Source of the DNA: an uncultured Prevotellaceae bacterium
GTDB lineage: Bacteria; Bacteroidota; Bacteroidia; Bacteroidales; Bacteroidaceae
NCBI GenBank assembly: GCA_937877605.1
Contig: CALFJA010000003.1
Span: 1-6,358, forward strand
DNA: 6,358 nt
Direction: 5' to 3'
Numbering within the stretch: the first letter of the stretch is position 1; each line of letters begins with the position of its first letter. The translations under genes and the position numbers were made by a program. Of this stretch, positions 1 to 5,077 are shown piece by piece. The notes beneath the pieces are model-generated. The model was not told where the DNA came from and searched no databases. It saw only the letters and a program-made list of their open reading frames with translations.

Positions 1-90
1 CTCAATCTTTTCCCAGCGTTTCCCTTTCTGGAACCATCCGTTGCGGGGGCAGTAGATGATGCCCCACTTGTTGTCTTGCATTTCGTTCAT
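1..90 (-). CDS. Diacylglycerol/lipid kinase family protein, N-terminal fragment (runs off left edge)
   Basis: Thirty codons read leftward from an ATG at 90-88 and remain open at the window edge. The translation contains KWGIIYCPRNGWFQKGKRWEKIE, written here in two parts: 'KWGIIYCPRNGW' then 'FQKGKRWEKIE'. This resembles the N-terminus of the Bacteroidota YegS-like/diacylglycerol kinase family, where a beta strand and a 'YNPKAG...RW..I' segment open the catalytic domain. That family phosphorylates lipid diacylglycerols using ATP at the membrane. The family call rests on recall of this short motif; no catalytic residues are visible. A second in-frame ATG at 81-79 could also be the start. No Shine-Dalgarno is seen. 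The gene begins 49 nt after the miaA stop on the same strand with no terminator between, so co-transcription with miaA is likely. Confidence 0.6.
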   Translation of the reverse strand, partial: MNEMQDNKWGIIYCPRNGWFQKGKRWEKIE

Positions 91-139
91 ATTTTCGTTT
101 GTAATCCGTTTATTTATTGATTTTGCCCCGGCATGGCTC

Positions 140-1063
140 CTAATGGAGAAGTTGCCCGATGGCATTCAGTTTTTCTTCCATAGGTAGGACGGCATCAATC
201 CAGTGGATGGTGAATCCACGGCGTTCCATGCCCCGGAACCAGGTCATCTGCCGTTTGGCAAACTGGTGAATGGCTATCTCCAGCTGGCGGAACATCTCGT
301 CGTAGGTGAGCCGTCCGACGACATGCTCGGTCAGGTATTTATACTCCAGCCCGTAGTAGATGAGGTCGTCGGCCGGTATTCCGCTGTCGAGCAATGCGCG
401 GATTTCGTCGAGCATACCGTTGTCGAGCCTTTGTTTCAGACGGGCTGTTATCTTCTTTCTGCGCTCGTCGCGGTCGATGTTTACGCCAATGATAAGGCTG
501 TCAACAGGCGGAAGTTCGCGCTCTGCAACGGAGTGCTGCAGATTGTAGCGTTCAATCTCGATGGCACGGATGGCCCGCTGCGGGGTATCCACATCGGTGG
601 TGTTGTGCATTTTCGATCCGTTCCGCTGCTTGAGCTGGAGGAGTATGCCGGTGAGTTCGTCAAGGGGCAGTCCTTCGAGCTTTGCCCGCAGAGCCGGGTT
701 CTGGGGTACGGGCGACAGTTTATAGCCTTTGAGCACCGCCTCGATGTAAAGACCTGTTCCTCCGCAGAGGATGGGTTGGCGGTTGCGTTGGCAGATGTCT
801 TCGTAAGCACGGAAGCAATCCTGCTGGTATTGGAAGAGGTTGTATTTCGTGCCTGGTTCGCAGATGTCGATGAGATGGTGGGGCACTTCCCTGCCCTGCC
901 AGTTATAGTCGCCGAGATCCTTGCCCGTTCCGAGGTCCATCCGGCGGTACACCTGCCGCGAGTCGGCGCTGATGATTTCTCCGTCGAGGGTCGCAGCCAG
1001 TGCCACTGCCAGCCAGGTCTTGCCCGAGGCAGTGGGACCGAGGATGGTTATGAGTTGCTTCAT
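140..1063 (-). CDS. miaA: tRNA dimethylallyltransferase (isopentenyl-tRNA transferase), MiaA
   Basis: MiaA transfers a dimethylallyl group from DMAPP to N6 of A37 in tRNAs reading UNN codons, the first step towards ms2i6A, in the cytoplasm. The 307-aa product is full length for the family. Visible motifs are the P-loop GPTASGKT (residues 9-16), the DSRQVY substrate segment (34-39) followed by GTGKD (45-49), GGTGLYIEAVLKG (101-113), the DTPQRAIRAIE segment (about 159-169) and the C-terminal KRQMTWFRG (270-278). The GTGKD and 'IYYGLEYKYLT' features match the version I recall as MiaA1 in Bacteroides, which often carry two miaA paralogues, so a second copy may exist elsewhere. The start at 1063 puts the P-loop at its usual distance from the N-terminus. 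An ATG at 1067-1065 overlaps but is out of frame. A promoter lies immediately upstream and leaves almost no leader. The lipid-kinase gene follows downstream. Confidence 0.97.
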   Translation of the reverse strand: MKQLITILGPTASGKTWLAVALAATLDGEIISADSRQVYRRMDLGTGKDLGDYNWQGREVPHHLIDICEPGTKYNLFQYQQDCFRAYEDICQRNRQPILCGGTGLYIEAVLKGYKLSPVPQNPALRAKLEGLPLDELTGILLQLKQRNGSKMHNTTDVDTPQRAIRAIEIERYNLQHSVAERELPPVDSLIIGVNIDRDERRKKITARLKQRLDNGMLDEIRALLDSGIPADDLIYYGLEYKYLTEHVVGRLTYDEMFRQLEIAIHQFAKRQMTWFRGMERRGFTIHWIDAVLPMEEKLNAIGQLLH

Positions 1064-1070
1064 TCATTTG

Positions 1071-1101
1071 CAAATATAGTGCTTTCCTCCAACTGTGCAA
1101 A
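1071..1101 (-). promoter_or_regulatory. Bacteroidota-type promoter of miaA
   Basis: On the minus strand TTTG (complement of 1098-1101) is followed after exactly 19 nt by TATATTTG (complement of 1071-1078), an exact fit to the Bacteroidota primary sigma consensus TTTG-N19-21-TAnnTTTG. The expected start of transcription is near 1067-1065, only 2-4 nt before the miaA start codon at 1063, so the mRNA would be leaderless or nearly so. Confidence 0.75.
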
Positions 1102-1138
1102 GAAGATGGCTGGTTTTTGGTGGATTCAGGAAGAAAAG

Positions 1139-1171
1139 AAAAGCGGTGAGATTTCGGGTCTCACCGCTTTT
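1139..1171 (-). terminator. Rho-independent terminator of the 395-aa secreted-protein gene
   Basis: A perfect 13-bp inverted repeat (AAAAGCGGTGAGA / TCTCACCGCTTTT) with a 7-nt loop lies 34 nt past the stop codon at 1205. Read on the minus strand it is followed by a T-rich run (TTTTCTTTTCTT). It separates this gene from the miaA promoter. Confidence 0.88.
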
Positions 1172-1204
1172 CCGTTTATGTGCGCTGGTTATCCGCACGC
1201 GTAC

Positions 1205-2392
1205 TTATTTAACATAGAAGCTCTTCAGGCCTACGCCGTAGTGACGGAGCGAGCCGTACTTGCCACCGCCCATGTAGTCCTGGCACCAGGAGCGTTCTAC
1301 AGCCATCTTGCCCAGCTCATCCTTGCGGATGACATAGCCGTAGACAATGCGGCGTTCGAGGGGTTTCACTTCCCAGTTGTTGCTGGTGATGACCACATCG
1401 AGTACGCTGGAGTCGTCGCTCTTTGCTATGGCGAGAGCCTTTGCCTTGAGCGAAGCGTTCAGCTTACCGGCCTTCGGCATAGCAGCCTTTTCAACATTGT
1501 CGGGGGTATTGTTCCCCATTGCTTGGCTAACTAGAGTCACCCAAATCTGGGTCTTGGCGTAGAGCTTTTCCAGTTCGTATTTGTCATCAGGTCGGCTATC
1601 GAATTCGGTAGTGAGTCCTTCCAACAAGATACCCAGTTTCTCAACGACGCTGATATTTTTCTTTATCTTTTCAAGGTCGGCACTGGAGGCATATGCCCCC
1701 TGCTCGGTGGAGAAAGAGTAGAACTGCAACTTGCCGCTCTTGTTCTTTGCTACATAGAACACGGCTTTGTCTGCATTAACAATGATCTGACCTGGATCCC
1801 AAATGAGCGTCCAGTTGTGGTTACCGTTATCTTTCATCTTGTCACTTCGTACAACGGAGACCAGCATGTACTGCGAGATTTCGCCGTAGAAAGATTCCCA
1901 GCGTCCCTGCTCCTTTTCTATCTCGCTAAGCAGAGCATCGGTGTAGCCGCCCAACTGCGAGAAGACACCCGTTTCCTTGGCTATGAGGATTTTCTTGTTG
2001 GCATTGTAACGGGCATCGAGTTTTGCTTTCATATCCCTTACTTCTGCTTCGGGAATACGGTCAAGATTAGTGACATACCATGTGATGTTCTTGTCCTTTT
2101 CTGAATCGGGCACCGGTGTTGAATACGACTTGGTAACCCCTTCGTCCATGATCCAGGGAAGTTCGGGCATCTGACTACCGCCAAGCACTTTCTTCTTTAC
2201 AATTTCCCACATCTTCTGGCGGGCTTTCTGCTCTCCTTTCTCCTTGGCCTTGCGAGCCATATACTCACCTGTTCCTGTCACTTTGTTCTTGGCTATTTTT
2301 CCCAAATTGCCCAACTGTGCGCTGGCAGGCGAAGCACACAACAGCATGATAGCAACTGCTACCAACGCCTTTGTCATTGAATGAAGTTTCAT
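1205..2392 (-). CDS. Secreted/periplasmic protein of unknown function (395 aa)
   Basis: I do not recognise a named family. The N-terminus is a classical Sec signal peptide: a short basic start, a hydrophobic core (about residues 9-20), then SPASA|Q with predicted cleavage after residue 25. C19 sits in the core without a proper lipobox (preceded by MLL), so it is probably not a lipoprotein. The mature protein begins with a lysine-rich, likely helical segment (about 30-72), then a mixed soluble domain rich in Trp and Tyr, and ends with a compact motif around WCQDYMGGGKYG...HYGVGLKSF (369-392). That tail resembles the C-terminus of some uncharacterised Bacteroidota exported proteins, from memory only. 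C370 is the only cysteine in the mature chain. An in-frame Met6 is an alternative start. It appears to be a single-gene unit with its own promoter and terminator. Confidence 0.88.
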   Translation of the reverse strand: MKLHSMTKALVAVAIMLLCASPASAQLGNLGKIAKNKVTGTGEYMARKAKEKGEQKARQKMWEIVKKKVLGGSQMPELPWIMDEGVTKSYSTPVPDSEKDKNITWYVTNLDRIPEAEVRDMKAKLDARYNANKKILIAKETGVFSQLGGYTDALLSEIEKEQGRWESFYGEISQYMLVSVVRSDKMKDNGNHNWTLIWDPGQIIVNADKAVFYVAKNKSGKLQFYSFSTEQGAYASSADLEKIKKNISVVEKLGILLEGLTTEFDSRPDDKYELEKLYAKTQIWVTLVSQAMGNNTPDNVEKAAMPKAGKLNASLKAKALAIAKSDDSSVLDVVITSNNWEVKPLERRIVYGYVIRKDELGKMAVERSWCQDYMGGGKYGSLRHYGVGLKSFYVK

Positions 2393-2435
2393 AAGCGTAA
2401 TGAATTTTTGTGATTAGAATTAAGTATATCTGTCA

Positions 2436-2465
2436 CAAAGATAATCAATTTTTCATTATTGCCAA
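2436..2465 (-). promoter_or_regulatory. Bacteroidota-type promoter of the 395-aa secreted-protein gene
   Basis: On the minus strand TTG (complement of 2463-2465) is separated by 19 nt from TATCTTTG (complement of 2436-2443), matching TTG-N19-TAnnTTTG. Transcription would start near 2432, giving a leader of about 40 nt before the ATG at 2392. No Shine-Dalgarno is visible in that leader. Confidence 0.7.
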
Positions 2466-2510
2466 GAAAAATGGGGAGAAAATATGAGTGCAGAGAGGTA
2501 GGAGGCGGGA

Positions 2511-2598
2511 GTCATAACTCCCCTGGCCCCTCTTAGCTTAAGAGGGGGAACTTCGCGGGCTCCTCCCTTAAGATAAGGGAGGCTGGGAGAGTTATGAC
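2511..2598. repeat. 88-bp palindromic repeat element (copy A) with 10-bp terminal inverted repeats
   Basis: The element begins with GTCATAACTC (2511-2520) and ends with its exact reverse complement GAGTTATGAC (2589-2598). Inside are two hairpins of similar design: CCCCTCTTA-GCT-TAAGAGGGG (2527-2547) and CCTCCCTTA-AGA-TAAGGGAGG (2562-2582). They are separated by a linker containing TTCGCGG. The first 49 or so bases recur with few changes at 5078, and a related version on the other strand ends at 4643, so this is a dispersed repeat family (MITE- or REP/BIME-like). It sits between the promoter of the 395-aa gene and the gap terminator and has no coding capacity of its own. No obvious target-site duplication flanks it. 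Confidence 0.75.
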
Positions 2599-2609
2599 CA
2601 CACAACACC

Positions 2610-2641
2610 AAAAAGCCACCCGGTGATTTGGGTGGCTTTTT
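2610..2641 (-). terminator. Rho-independent terminator downstream of gap
   Basis: A 12-bp perfect stem (AAAAAGCCACCC / GGGTGGCTTTTT) with an 8-nt loop is flanked by A and T runs, so it could work in both directions. On the minus strand it lies about 98 nt beyond the gap stop codon. No plus-strand gene needs it. The interval to gap holds only the small hairpin at 2707-2724. Confidence 0.8.
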
Positions 2642-2706
2642 TATATGCGTTTACTTATATTCTTTTAGTTGACCTAACGGTCTACTTCAGACGCGCTCGG
2701 CATAGT

Positions 2707-2724
2707 GCAAAACGGAGGTTTTGC
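2707..2724. other. Short stem-loop in the gap 3' untranslated region
   Basis: A perfect 7-bp stem GCAAAAC / GTTTTGC with a GGAG loop lies just beyond the gap stop codon, inside a GC-rich context with GCGCTCG-type words on both sides (2693-2700 and 2730-2737). It lacks a T run, so it is unlikely to terminate by itself. It could be a 3' mRNA stabiliser or a fragment of a dispersed repeat; only one copy is present here. Confidence 0.35.
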
Positions 2725-2738
2725 CTCTGCGCTCGCGC

Positions 2739-3767
2739 TTACTTCAGTTCAGCGAGGCACTTGATGGTGCGAACCATCTGAGAGGTGTAGGAGTTCTCGT
2801 TGTCGTACCAAGAAACTACCTGTACCTGATAGGTGTCGTCGTCGATCTTGGAAACCATGGTCTGTGTGGCGTCGAAGAGCGAACCGAACTTCATGCCGAT
2901 GATGTCGGAAGAAACGATCTGGTCCTCGGTGTAGCCGAACGATTCGTTGGCGGCTGCCTTCATGGCTGCGTTGATGCCTTCCTTGGTCACATCCTTGCCC
3001 TTTACAACGGCGATGAGGATGGTGGTGGAGCCTGTAGGAGTGGGAACGCGCTGTGCGGAACCGATGAGTTTTCCGTTGAGTTCGGGGATTACGAGACCGA
3101 TGGCCTTGGCAGCACCTGTCGAGTTAGGCACGATGTTGCAGGCGCCTGCGCGGCTGCGGCGGAGGTCACCCTTGCGCTGCGGGCCGTCGAGAATCATCTG
3201 GTCGCCGGTGTAGGCGTGGATGGTTGACATGATACCGCTGGCGATGGGGGCGTATTTGTTCAGGGCAGCTGCCATGGGAGCCAAGCAGTTGGTGGTGCAG
3301 GATGCGGCGGAGATAACGGTGTCTTCCGGTTTCAGGGTCTCGTGGTTTACATTGTAGACGATGGTGGGAAGGTCGTTGCCTGCGGGAGCAGAGATGACAA
3401 CTTTCTTTGCACCGGCCTGGATGTGGGCAGAAGCCTTTTCCTTGGAGGTGTAGAAACCTGTGCACTCGAGCACTACATCAACACCGAGTTCACCCCAGGG
3501 GAGTTCAGCAGCGTTGGGTTTTGCATAGATGGTAATCTCCTTACCGTCAACGATGATGGAAGTCTCAGTGGCTTCTACGGTGTGTTTGCCTTCACCGAAT
3601 TTGCCGGCGAAACCACCCTGGGCGGTGTCGTACTTCAGCAGGTGGGCAAGCATCTTCGGGTTGGTCAGGTCGTTGATGGCTACTACTTCGTAACCTTCGG
3701 CTTCGAACATTTGACGAAATGCGAGACGACCGATACGGCCGAAACCATTAATAGCAATTTTAATCAT
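2739..3767 (-). CDS. gap: Glyceraldehyde-3-phosphate dehydrogenase, type I (GAPDH)
   Basis: The enzyme oxidises and phosphorylates glyceraldehyde 3-phosphate to 1,3-bisphosphoglycerate with reduction of NAD+, a central step of cytoplasmic glycolysis that runs backwards in gluconeogenesis. The 342-aa product is complete (family about 331-340). The N-terminal Rossmann fold shows NGFGRIGR (7-14), with Asp33 in 'AINDLT' typical of NAD+ preference. The active site SAASCTTNCLAP (153-164) contains catalytic Cys157; the partner His184 is in STIHAYTGDQ. The phosphate-binding and S-loop segment 'GPQRKGDLRRSRAGACNIVP' (195-214) and the C-terminal WYDNENSYTSQM (320-331) are all present. The ATG at 3767 is set by the invariant start of the Rossmann strand. 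There is no Shine-Dalgarno; the leader is A-rich, as usual in Bacteroidota. Its promoter is back-to-back with that of mscL. Confidence 0.98.
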   Translation of the reverse strand: MIKIAINGFGRIGRLAFRQMFEAEGYEVVAINDLTNPKMLAHLLKYDTAQGGFAGKFGEGKHTVEATETSIIVDGKEITIYAKPNAAELPWGELGVDVVLECTGFYTSKEKASAHIQAGAKKVVISAPAGNDLPTIVYNVNHETLKPEDTVISAASCTTNCLAPMAAALNKYAPIASGIMSTIHAYTGDQMILDGPQRKGDLRRSRAGACNIVPNSTGAAKAIGLVIPELNGKLIGSAQRVPTPTGSTTILIAVVKGKDVTKEGINAAMKAAANESFGYTEDQIVSSDIIGMKFGSLFDATQTMVSKIDDDTYQVQVVSWYDNENSYTSQMVRTIKCLAELK

Positions 3768-3830
3768 GATTTTTTTGTTTTTATTGGGTTGAAAATATGT
3801 GTTGAATAAAGTTTTTTACTTTTTCGCACG

Positions 3831-3861
3831 CAAATGTACAGTTTTTTTCTATATTTGCAAA
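3831..3861 (-). promoter_or_regulatory. Bacteroidota-type promoter of gap
   Basis: On the minus strand TTTG (complement of 3858-3861) is followed after exactly 19 nt by TACATTTG (complement of 3831-3838), a full match to TTTG-N19-TAnnTTTG. The predicted start is near 3827, giving a leader of roughly 60 nt. The -33 element is half of the palindrome TTTGCAAA (3854-3861), whose other half belongs to the mscL -7 element. Confidence 0.8.
3850..3857 (+). promoter_or_regulatory. Probable -7 element of the mscL promoter
   Basis: TATATTTG fits TAnnTTTG and is the only such word on the plus strand upstream of mscL. It predicts a start near 3861 and a leader of about 60 nt. No TTTG or TTG lies 19-21 nt upstream (only TTTTCGCACG), so the -33 element is weak. 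This may mean low or activator-dependent expression. Confidence 0.5.
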
Positions 3862-3921
3862 AAGTAAGCAGAATTATTTAGAAACAATATAAACATTTAT
3901 TTCACTTAAAACTAGACAATT

Positions 3922-4314
3922 ATGGGATTTATTAAAGAATTTAAAGAGTTTGCCCTGAAGGGTAATGTACTCGACATGGCCATCGGTGTGATCATCGGCG
4001 GTGCGTTTGGCAAGATTGTTTCATCGCTGGTTGACGACATCCTCATGCCGCTGGTTGGCGTGGTTACCGGCAATGTGGACTTCAACAACCTGGTCTACAA
4101 GTTCGGCGAGGGCGACCTGGCTGCCACACTGAAGTATGGCGTGTTCATCCAGAATGTGGTTGACTTCCTGATTGTTGCACTCTGCATCTTCCTCTTCGTA
4201 AAGGGCATCAACAAGATGAACAAGAAGAAAGAGGAGCCCGCTCCCGAGGAGCCTGCAGGACCCACACAGGAAGAACTCCTGGCCGAAATCCGCGACCTCC
4301 TGAAAAAGAACTAA
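3922..4314 (+). CDS. mscL: Large-conductance mechanosensitive channel MscL
   Basis: MscL is a homopentameric inner-membrane channel that opens under membrane tension and releases small solutes during hypo-osmotic shock. The 130-aa protein is full length. It has the amphipathic N-terminal helix (GFIKEFKEFALKG, 2-14), the family signature around KGNVLDMAIGVIIGGAFGKI (13-32) forming the pore-lining first membrane helix, the segment VDDILMPLVG (37-46), a periplasmic loop, a second membrane helix (about 72-95), and a charged linker (KKKEEPAPEEP) leading to the C-terminal helix EELLAEIRDLLKK (117-129). It is the only annotated plus-strand gene here, divergent from gap, and is followed 13 nt later by a strong terminator, so it is monocistronic. 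Confidence 0.98.
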   Translation: MGFIKEFKEFALKGNVLDMAIGVIIGGAFGKIVSSLVDDILMPLVGVVTGNVDFNNLVYKFGEGDLAATLKYGVFIQNVVDFLIVALCIFLFVKGINKMNKKKEEPAPEEPAGPTQEELLAEIRDLLKKN

Positions 4315-4327
4315 GCCTTTCTGCAAC

Positions 4328-4364
4328 AAAAAAAATCTCCTTCCCGACGAAGGAGATTTTTTTT
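4328..4364 (+). terminator. Rho-independent terminator of mscL
   Basis: A 15-bp perfect inverted repeat, with core ATCTCCTT / AAGGAGAT, a 7-nt loop CCCGACG and flanking A8 and T8 runs, begins 13 nt after the mscL stop codon. It is a classic intrinsic terminator and, being symmetrical, could also stop transcription arriving from the right. Confidence 0.93.
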
Positions 4365-4376
4365 GTCCTACTGCCT

Positions 4377-4479
4377 ATTTCCAAGCGGGGCCAAATTGCA
4401 ATGCAGTTTGGCCCCGCTTGCATTCCGTTTTGGGCCCAAACGGAATGCGTTTGAGCCCCAAACGCAACCCGTTGGAAAT
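4377..4479. other. Triple-hairpin element with cloverleaf-like folding potential
   Basis: Three consecutive inverted repeats fill this stretch. Hairpin 1 is CAAGCGGGGCCAAA (4382-4395) with TTTGGCCCCGCTTG (4407-4420). Hairpin 2 is GCATTCCGTTT (4420-4430) with AAACGGAATGC (4438-4448). Hairpin 3 is GCGTTTG (4447-4453) with CAAACGC (4459-4465). The outer bases ATTTCCAA (4377-4384) and TTGGAAAT (4472-4479) are also complementary, so the whole could close into a multi-branched fold; the last three bases of that outer arm compete with hairpin 1. Successive hairpins share GC boundary bases, and related words (GTTTGGCCCC, GTTTTGGGCCC, GTTTGAGCCCC) recur, suggesting a modular repeat. It lies beyond the mscL terminator, and I see no promoter of its own. 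It could be a dispersed repeat or a structured RNA. Confidence 0.6.
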
Positions 4480-4513
4480 CATGCAGGTTACAAGGGGGAA
4501 AGTGGAAGGAGAA

Positions 4514-4643
4514 GTGTGGGAACATCGCGGACTCTCCCCTTAATAAGGGGAGATAAAGAGGGGGATTGGTTACTCTCCTTCATAAGTGAAGGCTTCCGCG
4601 GTGTTTTCCCTCTTAAGATAAGAGGGATTAAGGGAGTTATGAC
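4514..4643 (-). repeat. Palindromic repeat cluster (copy B), left of the DUF559 gene
   Basis: Read on the minus strand the cluster starts with GTCATAACTC (complement of 4634-4643), then a hairpin CCCTCTTA-TCT-TAAGAGGG (4608-4626), a CCGCGG linker (4596-4601), a hairpin CCTTCA-CTTA-TGAAGG (4577-4592), and a hairpin TCTCCCCTTA-T-TAAGGGGAGA (4533-4553), ending near CGCGATG and TTCCCACAC. The first part matches copies A and C in order and design; the middle hairpins are an extra module. The hairpin nearest the DUF559 gene may also serve as its terminator. A partial extra end motif GGAGTTATG occurs at 4649-4657. Confidence 0.65.
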
Positions 4644-4701
4644 ACAGAGGAGTTATGTTATTTAGGTAATGCGCCGTTTTCTTTAATTACGAGAATACTG
4701 T

Positions 4702-5043
4702 TTATATTGCTTCAGGCTGATTAAAAACAACTTCGTTTGCAAAGCGAAGTACCGTCGTTTGGAATTCTTCCAACAGTTGCCTGTCACGCTCTTGGTCTTT
4801 CTGAAACACACCATCCATGTAATGATAGTTACCGTCAAGTTCTATGGCAAGGTTCAAAGACGGACAATAGAAGTCAACAACAAATTGTCCCAAACTATAT
4901 TGCCGATAGAATTTCAGCCCATCTACCTTCCTTCCCCTGATGATGTTCCACAGGGCATGTTCTGCAGGGGTAGCGTTTGCTCTTAGCTCACGGCGGATAT
5001 CAAGCAAATCCTTTATGTTCTTATCGTGTTTCTTAGACGGCAT
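4702..5043 (-). CDS. DUF559 (Vsr-like, PD-(D/E)XK) endonuclease-domain protein, 113 aa
   Basis: The product is a single DUF559 domain, a family placed with very-short-patch-repair (Vsr)-like and PD-(D/E)XK nucleases; biochemical roles are poorly known. The sequence shows the N-terminal 'LRANATPAEHALWNIIRGRK' segment, then FYRQYSLGQFVVDFYCP with the first acidic residue, LAIELDGNYH with the E-x-D pair and a following histidine, and a C-terminal VLRFANEVV strand. All expected core motifs are present, so it looks intact. Length is typical (about 110-130 aa). An upstream TTG at 5052 would add MHP, but the ATG at 5043 is the better start, because a -7-like element (5050-5057) covers the TTG. There is no Shine-Dalgarno. 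It stands alone, flanked by inverted palindromic repeats (4514-4643 and 5078-5139), suggesting that it belongs to a repeat or mobile system. Confidence 0.9.
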   Translation of the reverse strand: MPSKKHDKNIKDLLDIRRELRANATPAEHALWNIIRGRKVDGLKFYRQYSLGQFVVDFYCPSLNLAIELDGNYHYMDGVFQKDQERDRQLLEEFQTTVLRFANEVVFNQPEAI

Positions 5044-5049
5044 AGGATG

Positions 5050-5057
5050 CAAAGATA
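5050..5057 (-). promoter_or_regulatory. Probable -7 promoter element of the DUF559 gene
   Basis: The complement of 5050-5057 reads TATCTTTG, an exact TAnnTTTG match ending 6 nt before the ATG at 5043. The predicted transcript would start at about 5046, giving a nearly leaderless mRNA. No TTTG or TTG is found 19-21 nt upstream; that position falls at the start of repeat copy C (TCATAACTC), so the repeat itself would supply the -33 region. Confidence 0.45.
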
Positions 5058-5077
5058 ATGAAAAATTGCAAATAAAA

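Noticed and set aside
203..1534. 443-codon open frame on the plus strand across miaA and the next gene
   Set aside because: It is antisense to miaA, runs through the terminator at 1139-1171 and has no recognisable domain; miaA on the other strand has all its motifs.
2330..2392. Lipoprotein signal in the 395-aa protein (Cys19)
   Set aside because: The residues before the cysteine (MLL) do not fit a lipobox, and a good signal peptidase I site (ASA|Q) follows.
4377..4479. tRNA gene
   Set aside because: The cloverleaf-like fold is longer, stems are 14, 11 and 7 bp, and there is no T-loop GTTCRA motif or standard anticodon arm.
4363..4665. Open frame of 100 codons through the triple hairpin and repeat copy B
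   Set aside because: It consists of palindromic repeat sequence read through (PLIRGDKEG, PLKIRGIKGVM). Such repeats often stay open in one frame without coding; it starts at a non-ATG context inside the mscL terminator region.
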